In this document: positions 48,769 through 59,572 of the stretch, piece by piece
Numbering within the stretch: the first letter of the stretch is position 1
How the letters are laid out: each line of letters opens with the position of its first letter
Assembly (NCBI RefSeq): GCF_932526225.1
Contig: NC_064039.1
Span: 4,167,001 to 4,231,000 of the forward strand
DNA length: 64,000 bases
Source: Nematostella vectensis
Lineage: Eukaryota > Cnidaria > Anthozoa > Actiniaria > Edwardsiidae
Direction of reading: 5' to 3'
Program-made: the position numbers and the translations under genes
The notes under the pieces: generated by a model
Told to the model about the DNA's origin: nothing
The model's database searches: none
Seen by the model: the letters and a program-made list of their open reading frames with translations, nothing else

Positions 48769-51700
48769 CCATCACCATCACCATCACCATCACCATCACC
48801 ATCACCATCACCATCACCATCACCATCACCAACACCATCACAGTCATCATCACCATCACCATCTTCATCACCATCACCATCTTCATCACCATCATCATCA
48901 TCATCATCATCATCATCACCATCATCACCATCATCACCCATAATAATAATCACCGTATCCACCATTTAGAACAACAAAATCACCTCCTCCGAGATTAAAT
49001 GGTTGACTGAATATTTTTTATGCCCTACAGCCGCCAGAGTTTGCATGGAGTTCAGAGATGCAAGGTAATTCATCAATTCTGGAATATGTTTTCTTTGCAA
49101 AAAACGCGCCCTTACGGGTCTTTGCCCAAAGACAATAATCAATATTGTTAAACCCTCAGGTCTAGTGCTTGGCTCGTTCTATTATGGCTATGCCGTGCTT
49201 CAGATCCCTGCTGGCTGGGCGGTCTTAAAGATCGGAGGAAAGCCAATTTTCGGCTTTGGTATTCTCGTGGCTTCAGTCCTAGCCCTGGTAACCCCTCCGA
49301 TCGTCAAACAAAGCTTCATCGTGTTCATTTGTCTCAGAATCGCGCAAGGTCTTTCATTGGTAAGTCTAGAGAAATTCCCTCTTTGTGCGCCACTTGTATC
49401 TAAAGGTGGTGTGTCCATTTTATTCATGGTTATGTGATTTTTAGGGACTTATCGCATCTGCGCATCACTGTATTTGGGCCACGTGGTCGCCGATATTCGA
49501 GCGTGCCTCTCTGCTTACTATCGCCGGGTCAGGTAATCAGACTTGTTTGAGCACAGAGCAACACTAAATACAAGGCTTTGGCGCGTCTTTTGTGAGCTGT
49601 AGTACTGGATGTTGCGTACCGTAATTGCTGAAATATACGCTTCCCCCTAAATTAGCACCTCCTTCGAATAAGCGCCTCGGGGAAATAGAAAAATATTGAT
49701 AAGCGCCTCCCTCAAGTAAGCGCCTACCCCAATAGGCTCCTCCTCCCTTGAATTATCGCCTCGTCCAGGCGCCACGCCTAAAAAAGTTGCACTTAAACTT
49801 TGATGACGAGTAGGGCTGTACGTTATTAGGAAAGTAATAAAAACTGACAGTGCAACACGGCATTTTATGATTTAATACTAATTTTGATATTGTTCTGAAG
49901 TATTTTTACTCCCTGCACGTTAACAAAAAACACATTTTATCTAGTCTACTTTTATCTTATCTAACGGATTATCACCGCTATCTGATGAGAAGACAAACCC
50001 ATTTTATGATATTTCTCGGTCATTTAGGCACCCTAGTAGGGACAATTGTCACCATGCCTGTCACGGGACTCCTGTGTGATTCTCCGAAGGGATGGCCATT
50101 AGCATTCTACTTCATTGGTAGGTTTTTTTTTTTTTCAAGATCATCTCCTTTAAAAAACCACATCAAGACAATAAGAAGGAGAGTTCTATCCAGCGCTCTC
50201 GCGTAAGCAAACTTACAGTAATTTTGCCATAGCGCAAGGACCAGCTGGCGACTATGTTGGAAATAATGTTATACCAAATGAGTCATAGGACAACCGCAAT
50301 GAATTGCTGCACATCTGCTCAGTCTCACTGTTCTATATTGTGCATACCGGGTCTCTCATTTAACAGCTTGCCAATTGCAGAAAAATAACTGCGACTAAAA
50401 CATTTGTGGGTATTAAAGGTTAAGATGACCCGTGTTCTAATGTGAGAATGTAGAAAAATAAAGACTCACTCCTTTCAAGTGGGGGCTTTCACTTTTTTTA
50501 GTGCTAGGCCATTACTAAATTCATCGCATGTGTATACCAGGCTATTCATTTTATGGTTAATTGCATGTCAGTACAATGTACGGGAGAAGTGGCAAGTCGT
50601 AAGGGGAGCTTATTTATCGATTTGATGTATATCAGGCTCGCTTGGGGTATTATGGTTCATTGCATGGCAGTACTTCATGTACGAGACTCCTCAGGACCAC
50701 CCCACCATCACTCAAGCAGAGATAGAATTCATAGGAGTACCCTGGAACATCGACGAAGCCACGGTTAGTTGCAATTGCTTTTGTAATAATCTGACGATAA
50801 TAATTATGTTACAATAGGTTACCAATATCATGACAGGTAACCCCCCATTCCCCTCCCACGCAAGCCAGTAGGTGAATGAAATTTGAATAGAAATCTTATA
50901 TTCGGTTATGATAATGATGATGAAACCATGATATTATGTGGCATGGTAAAGGTGGTAAAATAATTCCTTATTCCCTTGTTAACGTGACAAATGACCGCGT
51001 TCTCCTTGTTCCAGAAAAGCGTGGTCCCGTGGGCCTCAATACTTTGTTCCACGCCTGTATGGGCGGCTAACTTTACCATGTTCATCTCGGATTGGTGCTT
51101 CTACTCCATGCTAATCTGCATCCCCCTCTTTATGAAGCAAGTCCTACACTTCAGTTTATCCGAGGTAAGTTCTCGTCCAAGATAACGCCGGCGCGTAAAA
51201 CAAATACACGTATATAATCATTTTAGCGTGTACATTGTCTTTCCCGAGAATAAAGACGCCACCAAGCTCAATTCACATTTGAAACAAATTTGATATTTGG
51301 TTTCATTTTTTGCAGACCGGCTTTGTGAGCGCTTTGCCGTTTGTACTGATGACAATAGTGTCACCGGTCAGCGGCATGTACGCGGACAGACTCAGGGCGA
51401 GGGGGGTTCTCAGTACTGGCGCTATCAGGAAAATATTCCAGTGCGCAGGTGCGTGATTTGGTTGGATTTCAGAGACATGAATGGCTACGGTACCGCAATG
51501 GCCGATAATAGTGTACATTTGTATATCAAGAAAAGGAATATACCACAGCAGCCAGTTGGGAAAAGAATTTGTTGGGAAAAAACTAGCTAAAAGTTTGTTG
51601 GGAAAAAAATAGCACAATCCAGGGGTTTTGACGTATTCCCTTGTTCGGGCGATATGTCATGCCGACAAAGACCCCCCTAACTGCAGGGGGCTTAAATGTT

Positions 51701-52874
51701 TGTGGCGATGCGGTTTTGCCTTAATTCTGGCGCGTTTTTTTGATTTTCCGTATTTTATTCCGCGGTATTGGGGTTTCCCTAGGCTGCACGGTTTACGGTT
51801 ATTGACTTATTTTGACAGTTTTGCTTTTTTTTTTACTTTGTCTGTGCGGTTTCTGTGCGTTTTTCTGTGCGGTTTTCGCACCCCCTTATGCCCCCCGCCC
51901 TAACTGGTGTTTGTACCAATAGCTAGGAAAGTCAATAGACGTATTTTTTGGTTATTTTGTCACTCATCAAGCGCCATAAAATTGAGTGTTTGGCTCTACC
52001 GGGCCGACCTCTATACCTCTTACATTTCATTAACATCCGATGCATCGCTTGCATAAAAAAGTGTTAAATAACTAATCCATTAATGTCTCTTAACATAGGA
52101 CTCGCTGCAAGCTCGTGTTTCGTCGTTGCCGTTGGTTACGAATCCAAGCCCTTCCTGTCACTCGCACTTTTAACGCTCGGGATCGGTTCGTTTGGACTCA
52201 TTGCTGCCGGAGTTGGCCCGAACTTGATCGATCTCTCTCCGAAGTACGCCGGACTACTAATGGGATTTTCCAACACTATGGGGTCCCTGTCAGGTTTCTT
52301 GGCACCCGGAGTGGTTGGAGTCCTAACCGTACATGGGGTGGGTAAAACGCCAAAAATAGGCCCGACAAACAAACAGCTAGAAAAATTCAACAAAACTTAA
52401 ATGGAGCAGGTAGACTCAAGATTTAAGGTTATAAAAACCAAGATATTTTTGTTTGGGAGAATTCGAGAGCAGATCAGTGGAGCACGAGACTGCAGGTTGA
52501 GTGTTTGATGACTGTTCGACAGTTTTGGGGTATAAAAATACATGGGGTTGTTTCAAGAGCTGTTTCACTACCTTCCTCCCTCACACATTTTGAAACAATA
52601 AAACAAAAATGTTTCATCCTCCCCCTCCTCCTATTGGTACTCCTCGATCCACCCCTGCTATTTTTGTTCGGCCACAATGCCGTCAGGAAGGCGAGCCCGC
52701 CCTAGGTCCCAGAGCATGCATTATTCACTGAATGCGACTCGTTTTTTCTCTCTTTCTTAGACGCTGGAGGAATGGCGGTTGGTGTTCTGGCTGACCGCTG
52801 TGCTGAGCTTGGCGGGAATACTCGTCTATGTTGCATTTGGATCCGGCAAAAAGCAATCCTGGGCAGATAACTAG
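47042..52874 (+). CDS. SLC17-type (sialin/VGLUT-like) anion transporter B, eleven exons
   Basis: Exons 47042-47128, 47624-47773, 49031-49064, 49160-49359, 49445-49532, 50028-50117, 50636-50763, 51015-51164, 51316-51448, 52099-52337 and 52761-52874 give 470 residues. The first exon is chosen because [20 protein letters not shown] is in phase with exon 2, has a donor (TCG/GTAATC), and supplies an acidic dileucine-like signal as in lysosomal sialin. Next come [15 protein letters not shown] (TM1), an N-glycosylation site (SNST), [36 protein letters not shown] with conserved H165, and [20 protein letters not shown]. Six exons (34, 200, 88, 150, 133, 239 bases) equal those of neighbour A, so the two are an old inverted duplicate pair. 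The TM4 glutamate position is again leucine (L157). Intron 2 holds a 0.94-kb microsatellite. Confidence 0.9.
48015..48955. repeat. 0.94-kb CCATCR-type hexanucleotide/trinucleotide array, SLC17-B intron 2
   Basis: Blocks of (GCCATC)n, (CACCAT)n and (ATC)n. A mixed block beginning CCACCGCCATCGCC recurs at about 48124 and 48616, a 492-base higher-order repeat. All frames stay open on both strands (Asp-Gly, Met-Ala or His-Arg runs) purely because of the repeat. It is spliced out in the model above. Confidence 0.97.
49620..49790. repeat. Degenerate AATAAGCGCCTC repeat, SLC17-B intron 5
   Basis: Six or so imperfect copies of a ~20-25-base pattern around AAGCGCCTCCC/AATAGGCTCC/ATTATCGCCTC. Diverged tandem repeat; no coding signal. 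Confidence 0.55.
50531..50590 (+). pseudogene. Decayed copy of the SLC17-B exon 7 acceptor and 5' end
   Basis: The segment TATACCAGGCTATTCATTTT then ATGGTTAATTGCATGTCAGT repeats, with a small deletion and substitutions, the exon-7 start 95 bases downstream (TATCAGGCTCGCTTGGGGTA then TTATGGTTCATTGCATGGCA). The copy keeps an AG acceptor but has lost the reading frame. Confidence 0.65.
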
Positions 52875-53218
52875 TCTGACACTTATTACTCCAAACGAAG
52901 GGCGCATTTAGGAGTGGCGTTTCAACTTGGGGGAAGCAAAGTCATTTTCAGCACAAGAAAAGGAGAAGGGTATACATGGTTTGGGTTCGCTTTATATGAC
53001 CCTTTTGCCAAGTCCGCTGAGAATTTGTCAGGAAAGCGAAGACCCGCTGTTTGAATCAGAGACTTAAATTTAATGCGATTCCATACAAATCAAATGTGTA
53101 TCAAATGTAATAAAGGCGACTAGCAATTCTTTATATGTAGTTTTTATTTTATTTTTTTTTCTGACCCGCGAGTTAATTTTTACTTCCAAATAAGGTCGTT
53201 TTGACGACTTAGGAAGAA
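52875..53218. terminator. Tail-to-tail 3' ends of SLC17-B and the protease
   Basis: The two stop codons are only 344 bases apart. On + an AATAAA lies at 53109-53114. On - the complement of TTTTATTTTATT at about 53140-53155 gives AATAAA signals for the protease. The mature 3' ends would therefore abut or overlap. Confidence 0.55.
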
Positions 53219-56200
53219 CTATCCCTGATGGATTGTCGACTGAACCCAGTATTTCAGATCCATCATATCAGCGTACACACCATATCTACCCCCGCGCGCG
53301 CATCCCACTCCCCAACTGATTGCGCCCATTAGGTACCAGACATCACCCTCTTTACAGACCAGCGGTCCCCCACTGTCTCCTTGACATGCGTCGATTCCGC
53401 CGGCGCCATAGCCAGCACAACGCATGCGTGATGAGACTTTGTAGTGCAGGTCATTGTAGGCTTTTTGACAGGTGTCACGTGATACCAACGGGACAGCAGC
53501 CTGGGTATTAAACAGTAGATATCAAGGGTTATATTATGGACTTTGAAAATGCTATGACGATGCATTTTTCAAAGTAATTTGAACAAAACATCGACAAAAA
53601 AAACCAAATCAATCAATGGCTGTCGTTCTTCTAAATGGTCTAAAAGAGCCTGGGACGAGCGCACTGGAAACCTTTGACGTCACTATACGCTGTCCCCAAA
53701 TCGTCCCCTATCAACTACTAACCTGGTGTAGTACCAAAGAACCATGTACGGACAAAAAACCCGGAAGTGACGTCACTATACTCTGTCTCCAAGTCGTCCC
53801 CTATCAACTACTAACCTGGTGCAGTACCCAAGGCCCGTGCCCAGCCTCCTGAAGGTGGCCCCATCCGCTGATGTAGCATTGTGTATTCTCTTCTAGGTCT
53901 TCTTTAAGTGAAGGGAGGCATACGGGCCTTACGCGGTCGTTGTATTGAAGTGGAGACGCAAGCTTAATGAGTGCTACGTCGTAGTCGTGGTTGTTGTGGG
54001 GCGCGTACTTCGGGTGAAGGATGATGCGCTCGACGTCGGGTCGCTGCTCGTAGCCGTCCGTGGCATTAAGATCATGCTCGCCTTAATTCCATTAAATGAC
54101 AGCATTACTTCATAAGAATAAGGATTTAATAGTACTATGGAGGGAACTCTTTTGGGTTTGCCTTTGCCTCTTAGGGGGAAAAGATCATTCAAGCATAAGG
54201 AATGAAATTATTATCCAACCTGAATTGCCAACAATTTTATTTCCGGGGTCAGAAAAGAGTAATTTGGCGGCGGCATAGTACGATACACCAACGGAGTTAA
54301 ACCTGCACCCACGTTCTCTAGAACTTATCTTTTTATCTTGTATCAACCGATACGGGGTGGCAGCGGCATATACCGCGTGCTTAACTCACCGACGTCTATA
54401 GTGTAGTCCTTGGCGTCTTTACTATACGCGAAGCAGAGAGAGGCAGCGGCATATACCGCTTGCTTAACTCACCGACCGCTATAGTGTAGTCCTTGGCGTC
54501 TTTACTATACGCGAAGCAGTGAGCGGCGGTCACTATCCACTCAGGGGCCACGACTGACCCCCCGCAGATGTGCGGTGTCTTGGTGACTTTGTTATGGACG
54601 TAGTTCATGCTGATCTGCCACGGCCAAGCGCCCTTCTTGGCACGAGTTCCACCAACAATCCTCGTGTTTCCTTTGCCCTTGGTTCCGCATTTTACACTTC
54701 CTGAAAACCACCATCATTATCACATAGCAGCCTTACCTCCATTAAGTGGACATCCTCTATATCTAATAGCGGACATTTTTCAAAGTATACGCAAAATAGA
54801 GTGGTTTGCAGCTACATTTTTTTAGATTTTCGACTAATCCCCCAAAACTGCGATTTCATTTGCACGTACGTCGCGCCTCGTCGATTATTAAATATCTAAT
54901 TTCGTAAAACACCACTTGTACAAGCCATTGCCTCACCACTCGTACCACTGGATTACACTGCCCCACCACTTGTACCACTGGTATTTTGTTGTGTATTGGA
55001 CATTTAAAGAATTTTTGAAACAATTACCCGCGGGAGGCCTTGACCGTACACACACCTCTATATAACGGATTTTTCTATCAAGGGTGTCCTTGATATGGAG
55101 GTCCCATCACCATCTTCACGATTATTATCATTGTCCTATTTTGTCATCAGACTCAGTGGCTGGTGGTCAGAAATTGAGGGGGAAAAGCGTGATAGTGCCT
55201 ATCAAAACTGGTCACGCCTAAATCAGTCGATCAGCCACTTCTTTGTTATTGTTTACATTTGAAAATAAAACGGCATCTTTGCGGGTACACCTCGAAATAA
55301 CCAATACCCCACCCCCTCCCACCCGCTATCTACGGCTTGGACACCTGGTTCAATTGATCTCACCTGGGTCAATAGGTCTTTCTGTGCGTGGGAGCGTCGT
55401 GGGTGCTTGTGTCGTCGTCGGGACTAGGTATTTACATAAAAGATGAATGTCAAACCAATAACATAACCTGCACCAACCAACACAAGACCAAACCTCAATA
55501 GAGCCCACTATTGCCCCGTTTGTAGCTTCCTATAACACTGGCCTTACCTGTACAGAATTCGCAATATTTGTTGCACCAATGTCGCATTGCACCCTCGTAT
55601 TTAGGTACCTTGCAAAAGTTCTTGTATACTGCGCATTTGGTGTGTTTGTCGAAACATGCTAAAACAAACAGTATGTACAGCATTAGCAAACATGATAAAC
55701 GACGTGGTGTAAATGGGAGCACTGCGCTGCGTGCAACACCTAACCCTAGTACGCAGGGACCAGAGGTAATGTACTGCACCACTGAACAACCGAAGGCACG
55801 ACGAATGATACCCGAAGGCACGACAAATGATACCCGACAGCACGACGAATGATACCCGACGCAACGACAAACTAATGTCGTTTCGGGTAGGTGCGTTTTC
55901 GGTCAAATCAGAGACCTGGGCTCGACATTAGCGACTGATCTCCAAGAATTACTTTAAAGGTCAGAAAATTATTTAATTTTTTTCGTAGTTTAAAAGCTAT
56001 TCCTGAAGTTGTTTAAAAGTTGTGGAATAACTCTTGACAGAAATAACTGCTGACTGCAATAGAAGCCTGTATACTTACGTTTGACACAGAAGTCACAGGT
56101 CTTTTTGCAGTTCTGTTTTAACCAATCCACGTAATCCTTGTCTTTACAGTAGGCTTTGTATGACGAACAGTAGCTGTTCTCATCTGCGCATGCCCCTGAA

Positions 56201-58655
56201 AACAAACGTGATGACAGATCCTGTAATCTGAACATGTCGTTAACAAACTGACTTGTTGAGAAAGTAGGATATATGAGTAAGGGGAGAAATATCAGACCGG
56301 GTGAGGCTTTCCATGCACTCCCTCTGCATTTCGATTGGTAAATCGGTTTCCATAGCACCGAGCACCATGTCCGAAGCCTATAGCGACCTTGCCAAATGAA
56401 AATGGCAAACCCCAGACAATAACTTATTCTCAATGTTCACGATCCCAAGTCACGTGATGAACGGATTGGACTTTCTTTAGATTCCGCATAAAAAAGGCGC
56501 AGGTGGGGGGGGGGGGGGAACTAGCGTAGTTTATTTGAATTGAATTACTGGCGTTGTTGTGAAAGTTCATTTGTCTCACCTCTTTTGCTTCTTGACGTTT
56601 CCTTTTCAAAGAGTTCTAATAAAATAAATAAACAATGGTTATACGAAATAAGGGATTCAAAAAAGAACAAAGAAAATACATTAATTCCAAGCAACGTTGT
56701 TTTTTACCCTTCAATAAGAAAGACAAAAAGAAATCTTTATAGCAAAGGTGAGCAAGCAATTTTCGTTTTTTTTTTAGTGTACCCGAGTTAAAATGGTTTG
56801 CCTGTGCTCGGTACATTCTATTCCCTTAGAAATCTTTATTGCTCTCCGGTAATATGGAATTAAAGGTGGCAATGGCGAGCAAGGAATATGGACTTAAGGG
56901 GGGCAATGGCGAGCAAGGAATATGGCTTAAGGGGGGCAATGGCGAGCAAGGGATATGGACTTAAGGGGGGCAATGGCGAGCAAGGAATATGGACTTAAGG
57001 GGGGCAATGGCGAGCAAGGAATATGGACTTAAGGGGGGCAATGGCGAGCAAGGAATATGGACTTAAGGGGAGCAATGGTGAGCAAGGAATATGAACTTAA
57101 AGGGGGCGATGGCGAGCAAGGAATATGGACTTAAGGGGGGCAATGGCGAGCAAGGATTATGGACTTGACCGAAAAACTGAGAGCGGGGATGAGCAAAGGG
57201 AATCAAGAATGAGCAAGGATATGGAATTATAATTGGTAAACAGTGAAAAAAATTCGAGGAAATGGCCGAGAATCGAACCTCGTCCATATCAGGTAAAGTG
57301 AGAAAAACTAGACCATACTTCCAGTCATGCGCTTAAACACCCTATGGCAGAAGATAGAGGTTTAGGGCCCAGAACCGCTATCTTGCGAACTGTACAACAC
57401 AAAGGAACCTGAGGTACCCGCGCATTAATGGGGAGGCAATAACCAGGATCCCAGCCCTGTCTTAGACGGGGTTACGCCACGCACAGCTCGCTGAAAATAA
57501 TACTGGAAATTATCGGGGTCTTTTTCACGCTTGCGTCTCTTGAGAATAGGTGTGTTGCTATGGTAATGTGTGGTGATGTGGTCAGCATGTGCAGCACACG
57601 CCTCGGTCTACATGGCTGCCTTTAGCCTTTGTACTTCTTTATCCAGCCACGCACGTGCATTGACATTTTTTGTACCCAACAACAAATGCAAGCTGCATTG
57701 AAATTTTGTGTCCTTAGATTTTAGTAAATACTGTGAGTAAAACTCTCGAAAACTATTCTCCTCGATTTTCGGATTTTAGATTTGATATTTTCCTCGGCAC
57801 AGGCATCAGATATGGGGATCTCAAACTTAAATATAGCCTCTAAAAAGCATAAATCATGCGATTTGAAGTAGAGTCTTACACGCCGTGACGACGCACTTTG
57901 TAATTTTTAATAAATTGCCCAACTTCGTCATAAAATCTGACCCACCCAAGGATTTTCATCGTAGAGTTTGCCAATAAATAATTTTACAAACAACTCCGTC
58001 ACCCATAATATAATTAATTCTGATTTCCTTTCAGAACCGCAAAATAGGGGCGCCTTATAAATAGAATACAGCCACAATCAAGAAAAGACCTTTTATAATC
58101 AAACTTTGATGAAACGAAAATTCTAGTTTTTATCACAATTTGTGTCAGTTTTTTGGTCAAGTCTGACCTTGCTCCCTGTGCTTACTCCCATTCTCCGTTT
58201 TTCGGTCAAGTCCAGATTCCTTGCTCACACTCGCTCCCCTTTTCTCACGCCTTTTTAGATATCTTAAATTAATTTGTATTTATTTAATACAGATATAACG
58301 TTTACTACGATATTCAATATTGATGACGAGATAAATTAACTCCCAAAAACAATGAAGAATTCTAAAAGAATAAAGTGAAGTACCGAGCACAGGCTCACCG
58401 TTTTAAATCGAGTGCAAAAATGTTTGCTCACTCTTGGGGCAAGAGTTAAAAAAACAGGCTTGGAAATCTTAGGTCATTTGATTCTAGAAACAGGTCGCTT
58501 TTATCTCCTATATTGGTATGCTGGCTGTCTTCAGCTAAAATTCAATAAACGTATAAAAGCAGATGGCAAAGATTACCTTGAAGCTCATCTATTGTCTCAA
58601 CTCTCTCAGCTAGAGATGATCCAAAAAGCAACGCGAAGCAAACGAGGAAAATCAT
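53219..58655 (-). CDS. Secreted ShKT-domain trypsin-like serine protease, seven exons
   Basis: Exons in transcript order: 58655-58577, 56615-56580, 56195-56079, 55658-55548, 54700-54473, 54081-53816, 53500-53219; 372 residues. Exon 1 encodes a clear signal peptide (MIFLVCFALLFGSSLA). A dibasic site RSKR (35-38) precedes two six-cysteine ShKT domains (about 41-75 and 79-113). The peptidase S1 domain starts at IVGG (129-132) after an R128 activation cleavage. Catalytic triad: H175 (TAAHC), D225 (DYDVALI), S322 (GDSGGP). D316, six residues before the serine, predicts trypsin-like cleavage after Lys/Arg. ShKT modules are small extracellular cysteine folds common in cnidarian and nematode secreted proteins and do not by themselves make this a toxin. 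Intron 1 contains transposon copy B. Two introns carry tandem duplications of their donor sites. Confidence 0.9.
53690..53840. repeat. ~93-bp tandem duplication across the exon 6 donor of the protease
   Basis: The 3' end of the exon, its donor and ~60 intronic bases (on + CCCCTATCAACTACTAACCT then GGTG(C/T)AGTACC) occur twice, with the donors at 53816/53815 and 53723/53722. Using the downstream donor would read into a stop four codons past the first donor. Confidence 0.85.
54330..54520. repeat. 83-bp tandem duplication across the exon 5 donor of the protease
   Basis: The segment TATAGTGTAGTCCTTGGCGT then CTTTACTATACGCGAAGCAG, plus the donor and following intron, is present twice, 83 bases apart (donors at 54473/54472 and 54390/54389). 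Because 83 is not a multiple of three, including the extra copy would shift the frame. Confidence 0.88.
55793..55870. repeat. ~22-bp tandem repeat in a protease intron
   Basis: Three to four copies of the unit GCACGACGAATGATACCCGA with small changes, next to the exon at 55658-55548. No coding role seen. Confidence 0.8.
56750..58440 (+). mobile_element. Inverted-repeat transposon copy B, in protease intron 1
   Basis: The left end (about 56770: GTGTACCCGAGTTAAAATGG then TTTGCCTGTGCTCGGTAC) and right end (58380-58420: GTACCGAGCACAGGCTCACC then GTTTTAAATCGAGTGC) are inverted repeats extending ~80 bases inward (AGAAATCTTTATTGCTCT versus CAATGAAGAATTCTAAAAGA). The interior has a 34-bp minisatellite, then ~1.2 kb shared with copy A, including GGCCGAGAATCGAACCTCGT, whose reverse complement has a tRNA B-box-like GGTTCGATTCTCGG. 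No transposase ORF. Non-autonomous DNA element. Confidence 0.82.
56860..57165. repeat. 34-bp minisatellite inside transposon copy B
   Basis: About nine copies of GAGCAAGGAATATGGACTTA followed by AGGGGGGCAATGGC at 34-base spacing. Copy A has a more diverged version of the same satellite (33990-34590). Confidence 0.9.
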
Positions 58656-59189
58656 GGCGCCGTGTACCACAACGCAAGACCAGAAAAAGTGAATCGGGAG
58701 AGTGATATGGCTCACACCTTTACAAAATCTCAACGTCACTGCAACTGTACAAATATAATCAAATAGAATATTAGCCAGTAGAAATAAAATAGAATGCATC
58801 GATTGAGAATTCTATAGACAGCTCTGCCCTATTGGTGGAGTGATTATGCTGTGTTGATATAGAAAATTATTTAATACCGCATTTGGTATTTACTCCCGAA
58901 TTGAAGTTTACTCACGTACGTGTGCAGGTAAATATCGTATTTATTCAACTGAAATATGGCGGCTCAAGAAAGGGATTGATGACGGAATATCAAACTTTTA
59001 TTACTTATTCTCTGTGAAGATTTATCTAGCTTTATTTTGTATGTGTCATATTGAACTTGAACAAGAGAGAACGAGGGATAAATACTAAATCTTTACATCT
59101 TTCCCAACAATATTTTGAACATTGCATGCCTGACAAGTCATGAGCTCATCAAATTTAATTTTTGTTTTCATGGACCCAGTCCGGTGGGG

Positions 59190-59430
59190 AGGTGGGGGGA
59201 GGGTGGGGACTGGGCTCTAGAATTTAACGGACAAAATTTTAGCAATTTCTTGACGATGAAACAATTTTCCAACAAAACACATGAAAAAATGTGATTTCTT
59301 GTGGGAGGTGGGGACTGGGCTCTAGAATTTGACAACAAAATTTAGCAATTTCTTGACGATTATAAACGTTTGATTTGGGGCCTTAGTCCCAAAACAATTT
59401 TCCAACTAGCACATGAAAAATGTGATTTCC
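59190..59430. repeat. Two-copy tandem duplication, ~110-125 bp
   Basis: The segment GGTGGGGACTGGGCTCTAGA followed by ATTTGAC-AAAATTTAGCAA and ending CACATGAAAAA-TGTGATTTC occurs twice with modest divergence; the second copy has an extra insertion (TAAACGTTTGATTTGGGGCC). Confidence 0.8.
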
Positions 59431-59572
59431 GAAGATCACTTCTATTATCACTGCCATTTTAGAATGCCACGGTCTCGAAGATTGTTATTTTCGTAGTCTC
59501 TGACTAGTTAGCTGACCCCACACGATATCATTTCTCAAAGACGCCTTACCATAACAACAAGTGTGGTAGAAA

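Noticed and set aside
47987-48965. 315-residue Asp-Gly and Met-Ala open frames on the - strand
   Set aside because: Pure product of the hexanucleotide array inside an SLC17-B intron.
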